NCBI GenBank assembly: GCA_964575605.1
Contig: CAZNRN010000005.1
Span: forward strand, 62,001 to 126,000
Length of the DNA: 64,000 bases
Direction of reading: 5' to 3'
DNA from: JAPWJZ01 sp964575605
GTDB taxonomy: Bacteria > Pseudomonadota > Alphaproteobacteria > Micavibrionales > UBA2020
Shown: positions 50,657-59,761 of the stretch, piece after piece
Layout of the letters: each line of letters starts with the position of its first letter
Position numbering within the stretch: the stretch's first letter is position 1
Program-made: the position numbers and the translations under genes
The notes under the pieces: generated by a model
What the model was told of the DNA's origin: nothing
The model's input: the letters and a program-made list of their open reading frames with translations, nothing else
The model's database searches: none

Positions 50657-51423
50657 ATCTGCGGATGATTTTTCCGCTGCAACTTCTTGTTTAAAAAGGC
50701 GATGCTGTCGTCGATCGTCTGCGTGCTCGTTTCATGCGCGAGGTCGGGATAGAATTTTTCCTCGAAATTGATGCCCTTCTTCGTCAGGCGCTTCAGCGTG
50801 TCCTTGTGCTGGATGTTGAAGCGGCGGGCGGCCTTGTTGAAGGCGCGGGCGAGGAGGCCTTTTTTCGCGGGTTCTTCCGGCTTGCAGAAAATCTCGTCTT
50901 TTCCGCCCATGATCACAAGCACATCGGGTTTCGTTTTGCCCTTGGTGAGCGGGAGCAGGGCGCCCGAATGCGCAACGACGCCGCCGACAGGCTTGTCTCG
51001 GTGGAGCGTCGTCTGCAGCGCGGCGATCGCCCCCATGGAATTGCCGAGGATGCCGAGGTGCTCGTCCGACAATCCGCGTTTCGCCAGCTGCCGGTCGAGA
51101 TAATCGTTCAGGTCATCAACAACCGGCAAATAGTTGAAAATAATGGAGAGGTAAGCCTTGGCCTGCGCCAGCACCGGGCCTTCGTGCGGCACCCAGGTAT
51201 AGCCCTGCGGTTCGCCCTTCACCGGCGCGGTTTTCAAGGGGCCGCGCAGGTTGATGACGTCGGCGTCGGGCATGGCGTCGTGCACCTGCTTCGCGTGCGC
51301 TTCCCAGTTTTCGGGGTTGCTGCCGTGGCCGTGCATGACGACGACAAGGCGCTGGGCCTTTCCCGTTTTCGCGGGGAAGAGCATGAAGTCGAAACCGTCT
51401 TCGTGGTGGTAGGGTGATGCCAT
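50653..51423 (-). CDS. Alpha/beta-hydrolase esterase (phospholipase/carboxylesterase type)
   Basis: The product has 256 residues. The oxyanion segment is VVVMHGHGSNPENW and the nucleophile elbow LGILGNSMGAIAAL (GxSxG). The acid is likely Asp in VLVIMGGKDEIF and the His in YPDLAHETSTQ. There is no signal peptide. It lies on the opposite strand between tatC and serS, interrupting a gene order that is usually continuous, and its stop overlaps that of tatC by four bases. The start at 51423 excludes an arginine-rich N-terminus. Substrate unknown. Confidence 0.85.
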   Translation of the reverse strand: MASPYHHEDGFDFMLFPAKTGKAQRLVVVMHGHGSNPENWEAHAKQVHDAMPDADVINLRGPLKTAPVKGEPQGYTWVPHEGPVLAQAKAYLSIIFNYLPVVDDLNDYLDRQLAKRGLSDEHLGILGNSMGAIAALQTTLHRDKPVGGVVAHSGALLPLTKGKTKPDVLVIMGGKDEIFCKPEEPAKKGLLARAFNKAARRFNIQHKDTLKRLTKKGINFEEKFYPDLAHETSTQTIDDSIAFLNKKLQRKNHPQI

Positions 51424-51569
51424 TGACAAAAGCCTAGCCTCCCGCGCGCGCAACGTCAACGGACCCGCGCGAAGGCGCGCCTCAATAGACTAGACCGGAT
51501 TCATGAAAAGCCTTATACTTGAAATCACTGGGAATTGGGGAAAAATTCCAAACACATCGAGATTGAAAT

Positions 51570-53012
51570 ATGCATGACTTGAAACTCATTCGGGAAAACC
51601 CCGAGCATTTTGATTCCGGCTGGAAACGTCGCGGGCTCGAACCGCAGACGCCCAAAATCATCGCCATGGACGAAAAACGCCGTGCGCTGATGACAGAAAA
51701 ACAGTCGCTGGAGGCGCAGCGCAACGAAGTTTCAAAGCAGATCGGCCAGATTAAATCCAAGGGCGGCGACGCCTCGGCCCTGATGGCGGAAGTCGCGGGC
51801 CACAAGGCGCGCATCGCCACGATCGAGGAAGAAGAAAAAGCGCGCACGGAGGAACTGAACAAGTTCCTCGACACTTTGCCCAACATCCCCGACAAATCCG
51901 TGCCCGACGGCGGCGGCAGCGACGACAACGTGCTGACCCGCAAAGTAGGGGAGCCGAAGCGCCTCAACAGCGCCAAGGACCACGTCGATATCGGCGAGGG
52001 CCTAGGCGGGATGGATTTCGCAACCGCGGCAAAAATGTCCGGTTCGCGCTTTGTGCTGCTGCGCCAGGGTGTGGCGAGGCTGGAGCGCGCGCTCGCGCAA
52101 TTCATGCTCGACCTGCACACGCAGGAACACGGCTATACCGAAATGTCCGTCCCGCTGCTGGTGCGCGACCATGCGATGCGCGGCACCGGCCAGCTGCCCA
52201 AGTTCTTCGAGGAACAGTTCACCGTCACCAGCATCGGCGAGCGCGCAAAACTGCTGCATACCGCAACCGCCCCGCTGGACGAGGAATACGCCCGCCGCGT
52301 GAAGGCGGAGCCGGGGCTTCCGCCGTCCCGCGTGCTGCATGAAGTCATCGAGCGCGCGTCGACGCGGGAGGACTACTGGCTGATCCCGACCTCCGAAGTC
52401 TCGCTCACGAACACTGTCTATGATGAAATCGTCGACGAGGGCGAACTGCCGCTGCGCATGACGGCGATGAGCCCCTGCTTCCGCTCCGAAGCGGGCGCGG
52501 CCGGCAAGGACACGCGCGGCATGATCCGCCAGCACCAGTTCTATAAGGTCGAACTGGTCAGCATCGTCGCCGAAGACAAGTCGATGGAAGAACTGGAACG
52601 CATGGTCGGCTGCGCCGAAACCGTGCTGAAAAAACTCGACCTCGCCTTCCGCACCATGACGCTCTGCACCGGCGACATGGGCTTTTCTGCGAAGAAAACC
52701 TATGACATCGAAGTTTTCCTGCCCGGCCAGAACGCCTACCGCGAAATCTCCAGCTGCTCGAACTGCGGCGATTTCCAGGCGCGCCGCATGATGGCGCGCT
52801 ATAAAAAGGAAGGCGACAAGAACACCAAATACCTGCACACGCTGAACGGCTCCGGCGTTGCCGTGGGCCGCTGCCTGATCGCGGTGCTGGAAAACTACCA
52901 GCAGCCCGACGGCAGCGTCGTCATTCCCGAAGTGCTGAAACCCTATATGGGCGGCATCACGAAACTGGAACCCGTCGCGAAGAAGAAAGAAGGCAAGGCC
53001 GCCAATGCTTGA
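51570..53012 (+). CDS. serS: Seryl-tRNA synthetase
   Basis: This class II synthetase has 480 residues, slightly longer than usual owing to inserts near residue 240 and a basic tail. It has the N-terminal antiparallel coiled coil that grips tRNA, motif 2 (CFRSEAGAAGKDTRGMIRQH) and motif 3 (NGSGVAVGRCLIAVLENYQQ). It overlaps surE by eight bases. Confidence 0.97.
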   Translation: MHDLKLIRENPEHFDSGWKRRGLEPQTPKIIAMDEKRRALMTEKQSLEAQRNEVSKQIGQIKSKGGDASALMAEVAGHKARIATIEEEEKARTEELNKFLDTLPNIPDKSVPDGGGSDDNVLTRKVGEPKRLNSAKDHVDIGEGLGGMDFATAAKMSGSRFVLLRQGVARLERALAQFMLDLHTQEHGYTEMSVPLLVRDHAMRGTGQLPKFFEEQFTVTSIGERAKLLHTATAPLDEEYARRVKAEPGLPPSRVLHEVIERASTREDYWLIPTSEVSLTNTVYDEIVDEGELPLRMTAMSPCFRSEAGAAGKDTRGMIRQHQFYKVELVSIVAEDKSMEELERMVGCAETVLKKLDLAFRTMTLCTGDMGFSAKKTYDIEVFLPGQNAYREISSCSNCGDFQARRMMARYKKEGDKNTKYLHTLNGSGVAVGRCLIAVLENYQQPDGSVVIPEVLKPYMGGITKLEPVAKKKEGKAANA

Positions 53013-53793
53013 TTTTCCACAGAAGCTTTCCGAAGCCCGCATCCTGATTTCCAACGACGACAGTATCCATGCCGAGGGAATCAAGGTGCTGGAACAGATC
53101 GTGCTGGGCATCACCCCAAACGTCTGGGTGGTTGCGCCCGAAACGCAGCAGTCGGCGGCCGGGCACTCGCTCACCATCCACAGCCCGCTGCGGATGAAAG
53201 AGTACGACAAGCGCCATTATTCGGTCATCGGCACGCCGACCGATTCAGTGCTAGTGGGCATCCAGAAGGTGATGAAGGATATCCGTCCGCACCTGGTGAT
53301 TTCCGGCATCAACCACGGGCAGAACACGGCCGACGACGTGACCTATTCCGGCACCATCGCCGCCGCGATCGAGGCGACGCTGGCCGCCGTGCCTGCGATT
53401 GCCTGCAGCCAGGATTTCGACGAGGACGGCGGCAAGCCCGACTGGACGATCGCGCGCGAATACCTGCCGCGCATCCTTCAGGCCTTCGAAGGCCGCAGCT
53501 GGGAATACAATATCCTGATGAATATCAACTTCCCCGTGAACATCGCGGGCGTGAAGCCCGAAATCCGCGTATTGCCGCAAGGGCATTACAGCATGGAGAA
53601 GCAGGAAATGGACAACCGCGTCGATCCGCGCGGCAAACCCTATTTCTGGATCGGCCCGCCGCCTGCGCGGGACGAGGATGACCAGTCGCTCGACATGGGC
53701 GCGCTGGCGGCGGGGCATGTGACCATCACGCCGCTTTCGCTGAACCTGACGCACTACCCGACCGTCACCGAATGGGGGAAGATTTTTAAATGA
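53005..53793 (+). CDS. surE: 5'/3'-nucleotidase SurE
   Basis: This metal-dependent nucleoside monophosphatase has 262 residues. The N-terminal ILISNDDSIHAEGIKVLE contains the paired Asp ligands; the Ser and Asn ligands follow in PETQQSAAGHSLT and SGINHGQN. YSGTIAAAIEATLAAVPAIA is diagnostic. It is linked by four-base overlap to pcm, its usual partner in stationary-phase survival. Confidence 0.96.
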   Translation: MLDFPQKLSEARILISNDDSIHAEGIKVLEQIVLGITPNVWVVAPETQQSAAGHSLTIHSPLRMKEYDKRHYSVIGTPTDSVLVGIQKVMKDIRPHLVISGINHGQNTADDVTYSGTIAAAIEATLAAVPAIACSQDFDEDGGKPDWTIAREYLPRILQAFEGRSWEYNILMNINFPVNIAGVKPEIRVLPQGHYSMEKQEMDNRVDPRGKPYFWIGPPPARDEDDQSLDMGALAAGHVTITPLSLNLTHYPTVTEWGKIFK

Positions 53794-54503
53794 GCCTTCT
53801 CGCGCGCAAGATACGCCTTATCATGAAGCTGCGCAAATGCGGCATCACCGACACCGGCGTGCTGGGCGCCATCGAACGTATCCCGCGGGAGGCTTTCATC
53901 GCGCCCCGTTTCCACGACCAGGCTTACGAAGACATCGCGCTGCCGATCGAGCGCGGGCAGACCATTTCACAGCCGCTGGTCGTGGCCTACATGACGCAGG
54001 CGCTGAAGGTGAACGACCGCCACAAGGTGCTGGAAATAGGCACGGGCTCCGGCTATCAGGCCAGCATCCTCGCGCGCCTTTGCCGCCGCGTTTACAGCAT
54101 CGAACGCCATAAACCGTTGCTGGCGGGGGCGGAGAAAATGTTCAACGACCTGCGCATCCGCAACATCACCTGCAAGGCAGGCGACGGCATGCTGGGCTGG
54201 AAGGAACAGGCCCCCTTCGACCGCATCATCGTGACGGCCGCAGCCCCCGGCGACCCGCCGCCCGCGCTGCTGGAACAGCTGTCCATCGGCGGCCTGCTGA
54301 TCATCCCGATGGGCCGCGATAAATCCTGCCAGTATGTTTACCGCATCACGCGCACCGAAACGGGGTTCGAGAGCGAACAACTGATGCCCGTGCGCTTCGT
54401 GCCGCTGCTGCCCGATATCGCGCGCAACAACGAACCCGTTATCCAGCAGACGGTGGAAACCGAAGAATTCTATTCAGGGGGAGCAGAGCTGCAACCGGCA
54501 TGA
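53790..54503 (+). CDS. pcm: Protein-L-isoaspartate O-methyltransferase
   Basis: The enzyme repairs isoaspartyl residues with S-adenosylmethionine. The 237-residue product has the SAM motif VLEIGTGSGYQASILARL, the GQTISQP substrate loop and FDRIIVTAAAPGDPP. A C-terminal tail of about 30 residues goes beyond the usual end. It overlaps the LysM/M23 gene as ATGA, the common surE-pcm-nlpD order. Confidence 0.96.
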   Translation: MSLLARKIRLIMKLRKCGITDTGVLGAIERIPREAFIAPRFHDQAYEDIALPIERGQTISQPLVVAYMTQALKVNDRHKVLEIGTGSGYQASILARLCRRVYSIERHKPLLAGAEKMFNDLRIRNITCKAGDGMLGWKEQAPFDRIIVTAAAPGDPPPALLEQLSIGGLLIIPMGRDKSCQYVYRITRTETGFESEQLMPVRFVPLLPDIARNNEPVIQQTVETEEFYSGGAELQPA

Positions 54504-55588
54504 GCATGAAGCGCCACAGCCTGCTGCTGACTACCGCCCTCGTCGGATGGCTCGGGCTGCAGACGGCGGTTTGCGCTGCGCCCGCGCCGGTGCTTGAACT
54601 GGGTACAAAAGCCTCGTCCGCCAGCGGTGTTATTACGGTGCGCAAGGGTGATACGCTGGCCTCTCTCGCAAAGCTTTACCGCGTGACCCCAGACGGCATC
54701 ATCGCCGCCAACAACCTGTCAGCGCCCTATTCGTTGCCGGTGGGGCAGCGCCTGATGCTGCCTGCGCCGTCCACGCACAAGGTTGGCGGCAACGATACGC
54801 TCTACAGCATTTCGCGCATGTACAATGTGCCGCTGGAAAAAATGGCAGAGGCCAATAATCTGAAGCCGCCCTATACCCTGGCGGTGGGCAAGGTGCTGCG
54901 CATTCCCGGCGAAGGTTATGCACCGCCTGCGGTGAAAACGACCACGGTTAAAAACCTTGTGCCGCCAAAGAAAACGGCGCCCGTAAAAAGCACGTCCGTC
55001 AAAACCGCCACAGCATCTAAAACAAAATATCCCGTTACCTACAACGGCGTACGCATGCTGAAAGCGCCGGGCCCGTCGGAGGAACGCAAGACTTTCGACA
55101 GCATGCTGAGCCGCCTGGCCGGCATCAATCCGCCGAAAGCAGGCGAGGGCGGCGTGCTCGAAGCGCCGGAAGCTCCCGCGCCGAAACAGCAGATCGTCGA
55201 CTATTCCCATACGCCCGGCTTTATCTGGCCGGTCAAGGGCCGCGTGATTTCAGGTTACGGCCCGAAAGACGGCGGCCTGTATAACGACGGCATCAATATC
55301 GCGGCGCCGCGCGGCACGCCGGTGCTCTCGGCCTCCGACGGCACGGTCGCCTATGTGGGCGACAGCCTGAAAAGCTACGGCAACCTCGTCCTTGTCCGCC
55401 ATCCGGACGGCATGGTGACGGCTTACGCGCACCTGCAGAACGTCACGGTGAAAACGGGCAGCAAGCTGCGCAAGGGCCAGCCGCTTGGCACCGTCGGCTC
55501 GACCGGAGCTGTCATGAACGCGCAGCTGCATTTCGAGGTCAGGCGCGGCGTATCTACGCTTGATCCCAGGCGCTACCTGAATTCCTGA
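54500..55588 (+). CDS. LysM and degenerate M23 (LytM) protein, NlpD/EnvC-like
   Basis: The product has 362 residues. A signal peptide ends near VCA. LysM 1 (ITVRKGDTLASLAKLYRVTP) and LysM 2 (HKVGGNDTLYSISRMYNVPL) bind peptidoglycan. A basic linker follows, then an M23 fold (about 245-362). Its zinc ligands are damaged: YNDGINIAAP where active enzymes have HxGxD, and AQLHFEV where they have HLHFE. The remaining YAHLQ is present. It is therefore most likely an amidase activator of the NlpD/EnvC type, acting at division. There is no lipobox, unlike E. coli NlpD. Confidence 0.9.
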   Translation: MSMKRHSLLLTTALVGWLGLQTAVCAAPAPVLELGTKASSASGVITVRKGDTLASLAKLYRVTPDGIIAANNLSAPYSLPVGQRLMLPAPSTHKVGGNDTLYSISRMYNVPLEKMAEANNLKPPYTLAVGKVLRIPGEGYAPPAVKTTTVKNLVPPKKTAPVKSTSVKTATASKTKYPVTYNGVRMLKAPGPSEERKTFDSMLSRLAGINPPKAGEGGVLEAPEAPAPKQQIVDYSHTPGFIWPVKGRVISGYGPKDGGLYNDGINIAAPRGTPVLSASDGTVAYVGDSLKSYGNLVLVRHPDGMVTAYAHLQNVTVKTGSKLRKGQPLGTVGSTGAVMNAQLHFEVRRGVSTLDPRRYLNS

Positions 55589-55618
55589 AAAGAGATGATC
55601 GCTTAAACCACTCGCCCG

Positions 55619-57844
55619 TTATTCCTGCGGCGTGCGTTCCTGTTCGTTATGCTGGATAGGCAGAACGTCCATGCGCATCGAGGCGCGGGCAGCCATCAGG
55701 GCGTTGATCTGTTCCTGCAGCTTGTAGATGTCCTGCAGCATGATCGTGGTATATGCGGCGATGGAAGCCTGTTCCTGCTTCAGCGCGCCGCCGTCGTTCG
55801 CCATGCGGGCGAAATAGGCGGGGCTCAGGAAGCGTTCTTTCGACAGGGCCAGCATGATCTCGTTATAGCTAGGGTTCCAGCCGCCGCCAAAGGCTGCGGC
55901 GGGCTTGCCGGCGTCGATGCGGATATCGCGGATCGTGTTATTGACGTTGGTGTTCGGGATAGCCGCGCGGCGCGAGATGATGCCCGCGACAACCGAAGCC
56001 GCGACCGAACGTATCGATTTCAGGTGTTCGATGCGCAGCAGGCGTTCTTTTGCCTGCGGCAGGTTGACGATGTCCTCCGGCACGCGTTCATATACGTCGG
56101 GCTGGATAAGGTTGGTCAGGATGGTCTGCGCCGCCATGAACTGCTCGGGCTGCGCAAGGTCGATCGTATCGCGGAACAAGAAGCCCTCGATATCGATATC
56201 GCCGTTGGGCATGGTGCCTGCGGTTGTGGGTGCAGGGCAGGCGTTCTGGCCGTCGTTGACCTGCGGATCCAGGAACCACTGGCAGTATTTGTCCCAGCGG
56301 TCGGATTTGTCTTCGATCATGTTACGAGCGCTGGGCTGGCCGGGCGCGCCGCCGGTGCGGTTCATGACGTCATATTTGAAGCCGGCGGCCAGGGCGTCCG
56401 AGGTGTCTTCGGTCATCACTTCGGCCGGGCCGTGCGAGGCCGGCACGCAGGAGTTTTCGTTCGGCTGCAGGCGTTTCTTGGCCTCGACTTCCTTCGTCTC
56501 GGCGCTCTTGACCGATTTGCTGAGCTGGCGGCTGTCCATGACCGTACCGATCGTGCGGGCCTGGTCGACGTGGACGGCGGAAAGCTGGGCGGTCATGTCC
56601 TTGAAGGCGGGCAGGCCGTAGGTCGTCCACCAGTTGTCCAGATGGTCTTCGAACTGCATACCGGCGACGTCCCAGTATTTCGGGTCGTTTTCAAGGGTCA
56701 GGTTGTCCTCGGTCTCTTCGCAAGGGTCCATACCCCAGGGCGGAGAGAAGATCGGGCTTGCCGAGCCGCAGGAGTTAGTAGGGGCAGCGTCCTCGGTCGG
56801 CAGTGCTCCACCCGTGGGCGGCGGCGCAGGCGGCGTGACAGGAGCCGGCGGCGGCGGCGTTGCAGGCGGCGGAATCGGGGGCAGGCCTGGTACGGGCGGC
56901 AGAGGCGGCGGCGGCACGGGCGGCGGCGGCGGCGGCGGCGGGGCAGGCGGGAAGCCTGTCTCGAGCACGTCCGGAACGCCGTTACCGTTGGCGTCGCCAA
57001 GGCCGACAGGGGTGATAGGCACGCCTGCCAGCCAGGCATTAAGCATAGGGCTCCACAGCGGCGGAGCGATCTGCGTACCGTTATAAATGATGGTCGCAAT
57101 TGCGAGGTTGACCTGCATGTTCGCGTTATAGTCGCCGGCGATGCTCTGGTTCAGCAAGGCGATGGCGGCCGCGGTGTTGCAGGGGTTGGTGGTCAGCTGG
57201 ATGCAAAGCGAGTTCAGGAAGATACCCGCGTTCATCGTGTTAGGCGGGTTGTAGAAATAGGTATTCAGCGTGGCGCAGGCGCCGGCATCGCCGCTCCAGC
57301 AGGCAACGATTGTCATCTGCGCTTGCACGCCGCTGCCCAGCAGCATTTCGTTGAAAAGGAAGGAATAGTTATATGTCCTGCGGCCGTAAATGTCGGCCGG
57401 GATAACGGCCTGGAAAGGGTCCAGCAAGTTGAGGAGGTTCTCGAAATACGGGCCGCCGATGGTATTTTGCATCAGGCTGAGTGACGCGGGGTTCAGCGCG
57501 ATTGCGCCGGTGATAACGGTGGTTGCAGCGGCGACGCAGCTCGGTACGCAACCGCCGGGGGCGGCAGCGCCGAGGTCGTTAGTGATCTGGTTCAGCACCC
57601 AGGTGACGTCAAACGGGGCGGGCGGGTTGCCAAGTTCGGCGTTGATCTGGGCGATTGCCGCCGCGTCGCCGTTGATGGCAAGTTGCAAGGTGCTGAGGTC
57701 TGACGTGAATTGCGCGTGGGCGTTTTTCGGCGCGAGCAGGAAGCCCGCGACGAACAAGATGGCCAGGAACTTGAACATTCTGGCCGCGAAACAAACTGAT
57801 TTCTGAACAGGAGATGTCATCTCCCCCCGAACCCACAGCTGCAT
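55619..57844 (-). CDS. Large exported protein with polyproline linker, unknown
   Basis: The product has about 741 residues. GAGGG lies five bases before the ATG at 57844. From there a long n-region leads to the hydrophobic MFKFLAILFVAGFLLAPKNA and HAQ, a likely cleavage site; a shorter start at 57778 is possible. Residues about 35-280 are Ala/Asn/Leu-rich with several Cys (PGGCVPSCVAA, CIQLTTNPCNTAAA). A linker of about 50 residues is mostly proline. The C-terminal half (NSCGSASPIF, CVPASHGPAEV) ends in a helix-rich part (YTTIMLQDIYKLQEQINALM). That C-terminal pattern is vaguely like minor pilus or secretion components such as VirB5/TrbJ, but this is only an impression. Confidence 0.65.
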   Translation of the reverse strand: MQLWVRGEMTSPVQKSVCFAARMFKFLAILFVAGFLLAPKNAHAQFTSDLSTLQLAINGDAAAIAQINAELGNPPAPFDVTWVLNQITNDLGAAAPGGCVPSCVAAATTVITGAIALNPASLSLMQNTIGGPYFENLLNLLDPFQAVIPADIYGRRTYNYSFLFNEMLLGSGVQAQMTIVACWSGDAGACATLNTYFYNPPNTMNAGIFLNSLCIQLTTNPCNTAAAIALLNQSIAGDYNANMQVNLAIATIIYNGTQIAPPLWSPMLNAWLAGVPITPVGLGDANGNGVPDVLETGFPPAPPPPPPPPVPPPPLPPVPGLPPIPPPATPPPPAPVTPPAPPPTGGALPTEDAAPTNSCGSASPIFSPPWGMDPCEETEDNLTLENDPKYWDVAGMQFEDHLDNWWTTYGLPAFKDMTAQLSAVHVDQARTIGTVMDSRQLSKSVKSAETKEVEAKKRLQPNENSCVPASHGPAEVMTEDTSDALAAGFKYDVMNRTGGAPGQPSARNMIEDKSDRWDKYCQWFLDPQVNDGQNACPAPTTAGTMPNGDIDIEGFLFRDTIDLAQPEQFMAAQTILTNLIQPDVYERVPEDIVNLPQAKERLLRIEHLKSIRSVAASVVAGIISRRAAIPNTNVNNTIRDIRIDAGKPAAAFGGGWNPSYNEIMLALSKERFLSPAYFARMANDGGALKQEQASIAAYTTIMLQDIYKLQEQINALMAARASMRMDVLPIQHNEQERTPQE

Positions 57845-57914
57845 TGAACCCTCAGGCAACTACTATCCCTCTATAATACCACAGGGTTGGCGAACTTGGG
57901 AATTATTTAAAATT

Positions 57915-59393
57915 TTAGGCATCCGTTTTTTGCAGCTGGAATAATCTGTTAAGCACTTGGGGAAGCTGAATAATTATGTCTTCTGCGGTGAGGCCCAGAC
58001 CGTGGTTTCTGGCGCACTCCCCATGCAGCCATGCGGCGGCGCAGGCGGCCATAAACGGCTGCATGCCCTGCGCCATGAGTCCCATAATGAATCCCGAAAG
58101 CACGTCGCCCGACCCCCCGGTCGCAAGGGTCGGCGGGGCGTTTGTATTGATGACAGCGGCGCCATCGGGGGCGGCGATAACGGTATCAGCGCCTTTCAGC
58201 AGGACGACGGCATTTGCGGCCTTTGCAGCCTTGCGGGCGCGGTCCAGCTTGTTGCCTTCCATTTCCCCGAATAGCCGCGCGAACTCGCCCTCGTGCGGTG
58301 TGAGGACATGGCGGGCAGGGGAAAGCTTGGAAAACAGCGCCTTGGGGTCGTCTTTGAATACGGTAAATATATCCGCATCCAGCACGGCCGGCTTGTTGAA
58401 GGAAATAACAACCTCGGCGATTCCCTTCGTCGTGGCGTCGAGTCCCGCGCCGGGTCCCAGCAGAATCGCATTACGGCGTTCGTCGCGCAAAATGGTGCGC
58501 AGGTCTTCCTCGCTGCTCCAGGTATCGACCATCAGGCTGGCGCGATAGCTGCTGTAGATCGCGGCGCTTTCGGGCATTGAGGCGATGGTGACAAGGCCGC
58601 AGCCGATTTTCTGCGCGGCGGCGGCGCCAAGGCAGGCAGCGCCCGTGCGCTTGGGCCCGCCGTATACCACGGCATGGCCGCGCGTATATTTGTGCGCGTC
58701 GGCCTGCGGAATGGGGAAGTCGCGCAGCCAGAGCGCGGGGCCGTTTTCGAAGACGCTGGTTTTCAAATCGGCGATCGTCTGGTCGGTGATGCCGATGAAG
58801 GATGTGTTGATGCGCCCGCAGACATCCTTGCCGGGCAGCAGCATATGCGCGATTTTCTTGCGGCAGAAAGTGATCGTCATCTCTGCTTTCAGCGTGCCGG
58901 CAGCGATATTTCCTGTTGTGGCATCGAGGCCCGAGGGCACATCAACCGCAACGACGGGTATTTTCTTGGCGCGGATTTTGTCGAAGAGGGTGACGAGTTC
59001 GGGCTCGAGCGCCTTTGAAAAACCCGTGCCGAAAACAGCATCGACGATAAGCCGCGCGTCCTTGAGGCCGAGGTTCGAGTTCAGCGCTTCCGCTTCGCCT
59101 TCCCACTGCTTCGCGGCCAGGGCGGCATCGCCCTTCAGCAGGGATTTTTTCACCATGCAGGCGACGCGCACATTCCAGCCGGCTTTTTTCAAAAAGGATG
59201 CCGCGATAAAACCGTCGCCGCCGTTGTTGCCGGGGCCGCACAGGAACAGCACAGGCACCTGTTCGAAATGCCGTGCGATGACAGAGGCGACAGAGGCGCC
59301 CGCCTGTTCCATCAGGGTAATGCCGGGGGTGCCTGCGGCAATGGCTGCGGCGTCGGCTTTTTTCATTTCATCTGCGGTCAGGATTTCAAGCAT
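57915..59393 (-). CDS. nnr: Bifunctional NAD(P)H-hydrate epimerase / ADP-dependent NAD(P)H-hydrate dehydratase
   Basis: The enzyme repairs hydrated NAD(P)H. The 492-residue product begins MLEILTADEMKKADA, the epimerase start, with LCGPGNNGGDGFIAASFLK. The C-terminal dehydratase has the ADP-binding LTPHEGEFARLFG and LATGGSGDVLSGFIMG. Upstream in-frame sequence runs through tRNA-His and is not coding. The start lies 60 bases after the tRNA on the same strand. Confidence 0.95.
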   Translation of the reverse strand: MLEILTADEMKKADAAAIAAGTPGITLMEQAGASVASVIARHFEQVPVLFLCGPGNNGGDGFIAASFLKKAGWNVRVACMVKKSLLKGDAALAAKQWEGEAEALNSNLGLKDARLIVDAVFGTGFSKALEPELVTLFDKIRAKKIPVVAVDVPSGLDATTGNIAAGTLKAEMTITFCRKKIAHMLLPGKDVCGRINTSFIGITDQTIADLKTSVFENGPALWLRDFPIPQADAHKYTRGHAVVYGGPKRTGAACLGAAAAQKIGCGLVTIASMPESAAIYSSYRASLMVDTWSSEEDLRTILRDERRNAILLGPGAGLDATTKGIAEVVISFNKPAVLDADIFTVFKDDPKALFSKLSPARHVLTPHEGEFARLFGEMEGNKLDRARKAAKAANAVVLLKGADTVIAAPDGAAVINTNAPPTLATGGSGDVLSGFIMGLMAQGMQPFMAACAAAWLHGECARNHGLGLTAEDIIIQLPQVLNRLFQLQKTDA

Positions 59394-59452
59394 GACCGAG
59401 AGTATTGCAGAGTATGGGGGGAAGGGAAAGTGGAAGGGGGAAAAAGGAAGAG

Positions 59453-59528
59453 TGGGGCGACCGATGGGGATTGAACCCACGACATCTTGGACCACAACCA
59501 AGCGCTCTACCACTGAGCTACGGCCGCC
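59453..59528 (-). tRNA. tRNA-His (GTG anticodon)
   Basis: The minus strand reads GGCGGCCGTAGCTCAGTGG and so on. The anticodon stem CTTGG/CCAAG holds loop TTGTGGT with anticodon GTG. The acceptor stem has an encoded extra G(-1) opposite C73, followed by encoded CCA. The T-loop is TTCAATC. Confidence 0.97.
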
Positions 59529-59712
59529 ATAAGAGAGAGTTTTGTACCTGACATGATTATAACACGTCAAGTTTTGATAATTCCGGAAGAATATAACAGA
59601 AACCATGGCAGATTGCCTAAAAAATGTGCAACTGCATAAAAACAAGCCATACGCGCGCGGCGTGGTTCATGAAATATTAATGTATTTCAGATAGTTATAT
59701 AGCCCTCACACT

Positions 59713-59728
59713 TGGCACAGGACTTGCG
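59713..59728 (+). promoter_or_regulatory. Sigma-54 promoter of glnB-glnA
   Basis: TGGCAC (59713-59718) and TTGC (59724-59727) put GG and GC exactly ten bases apart, the -24/-12 pattern read by RpoN. The start should lie near 59739, 23 bases before glnB. Upstream 59529-59712 is AT-rich; TGTGCAACTGCAT near 59625 may be a poor NtrC half-site, but no clear TGCAC-N-GTGCA pair is seen. Confidence 0.88.
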
Positions 59729-59761
59729 ATAGAAGGGCGACTTCTAAAAGGGCAGTCATAC

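Noticed and set aside
55649..57484. A 611-codon open frame on the plus strand
   Set aside because: It is the mirror of the exported proline-rich protein. It has an Arg run opposite the polyproline stretch and no start signal.
59394..59645. An 84-codon N-terminal extension of Nnr
   Set aside because: This stretch contains tRNA-His on the same strand and family members start at MLEILTADEM.
59600..59712. NtrC binding sites upstream of the sigma-54 promoter
   Set aside because: Only a weak half-site-like TGTGCAACTGCAT was seen; no convincing dyad with the expected spacing, so none is listed as a feature.
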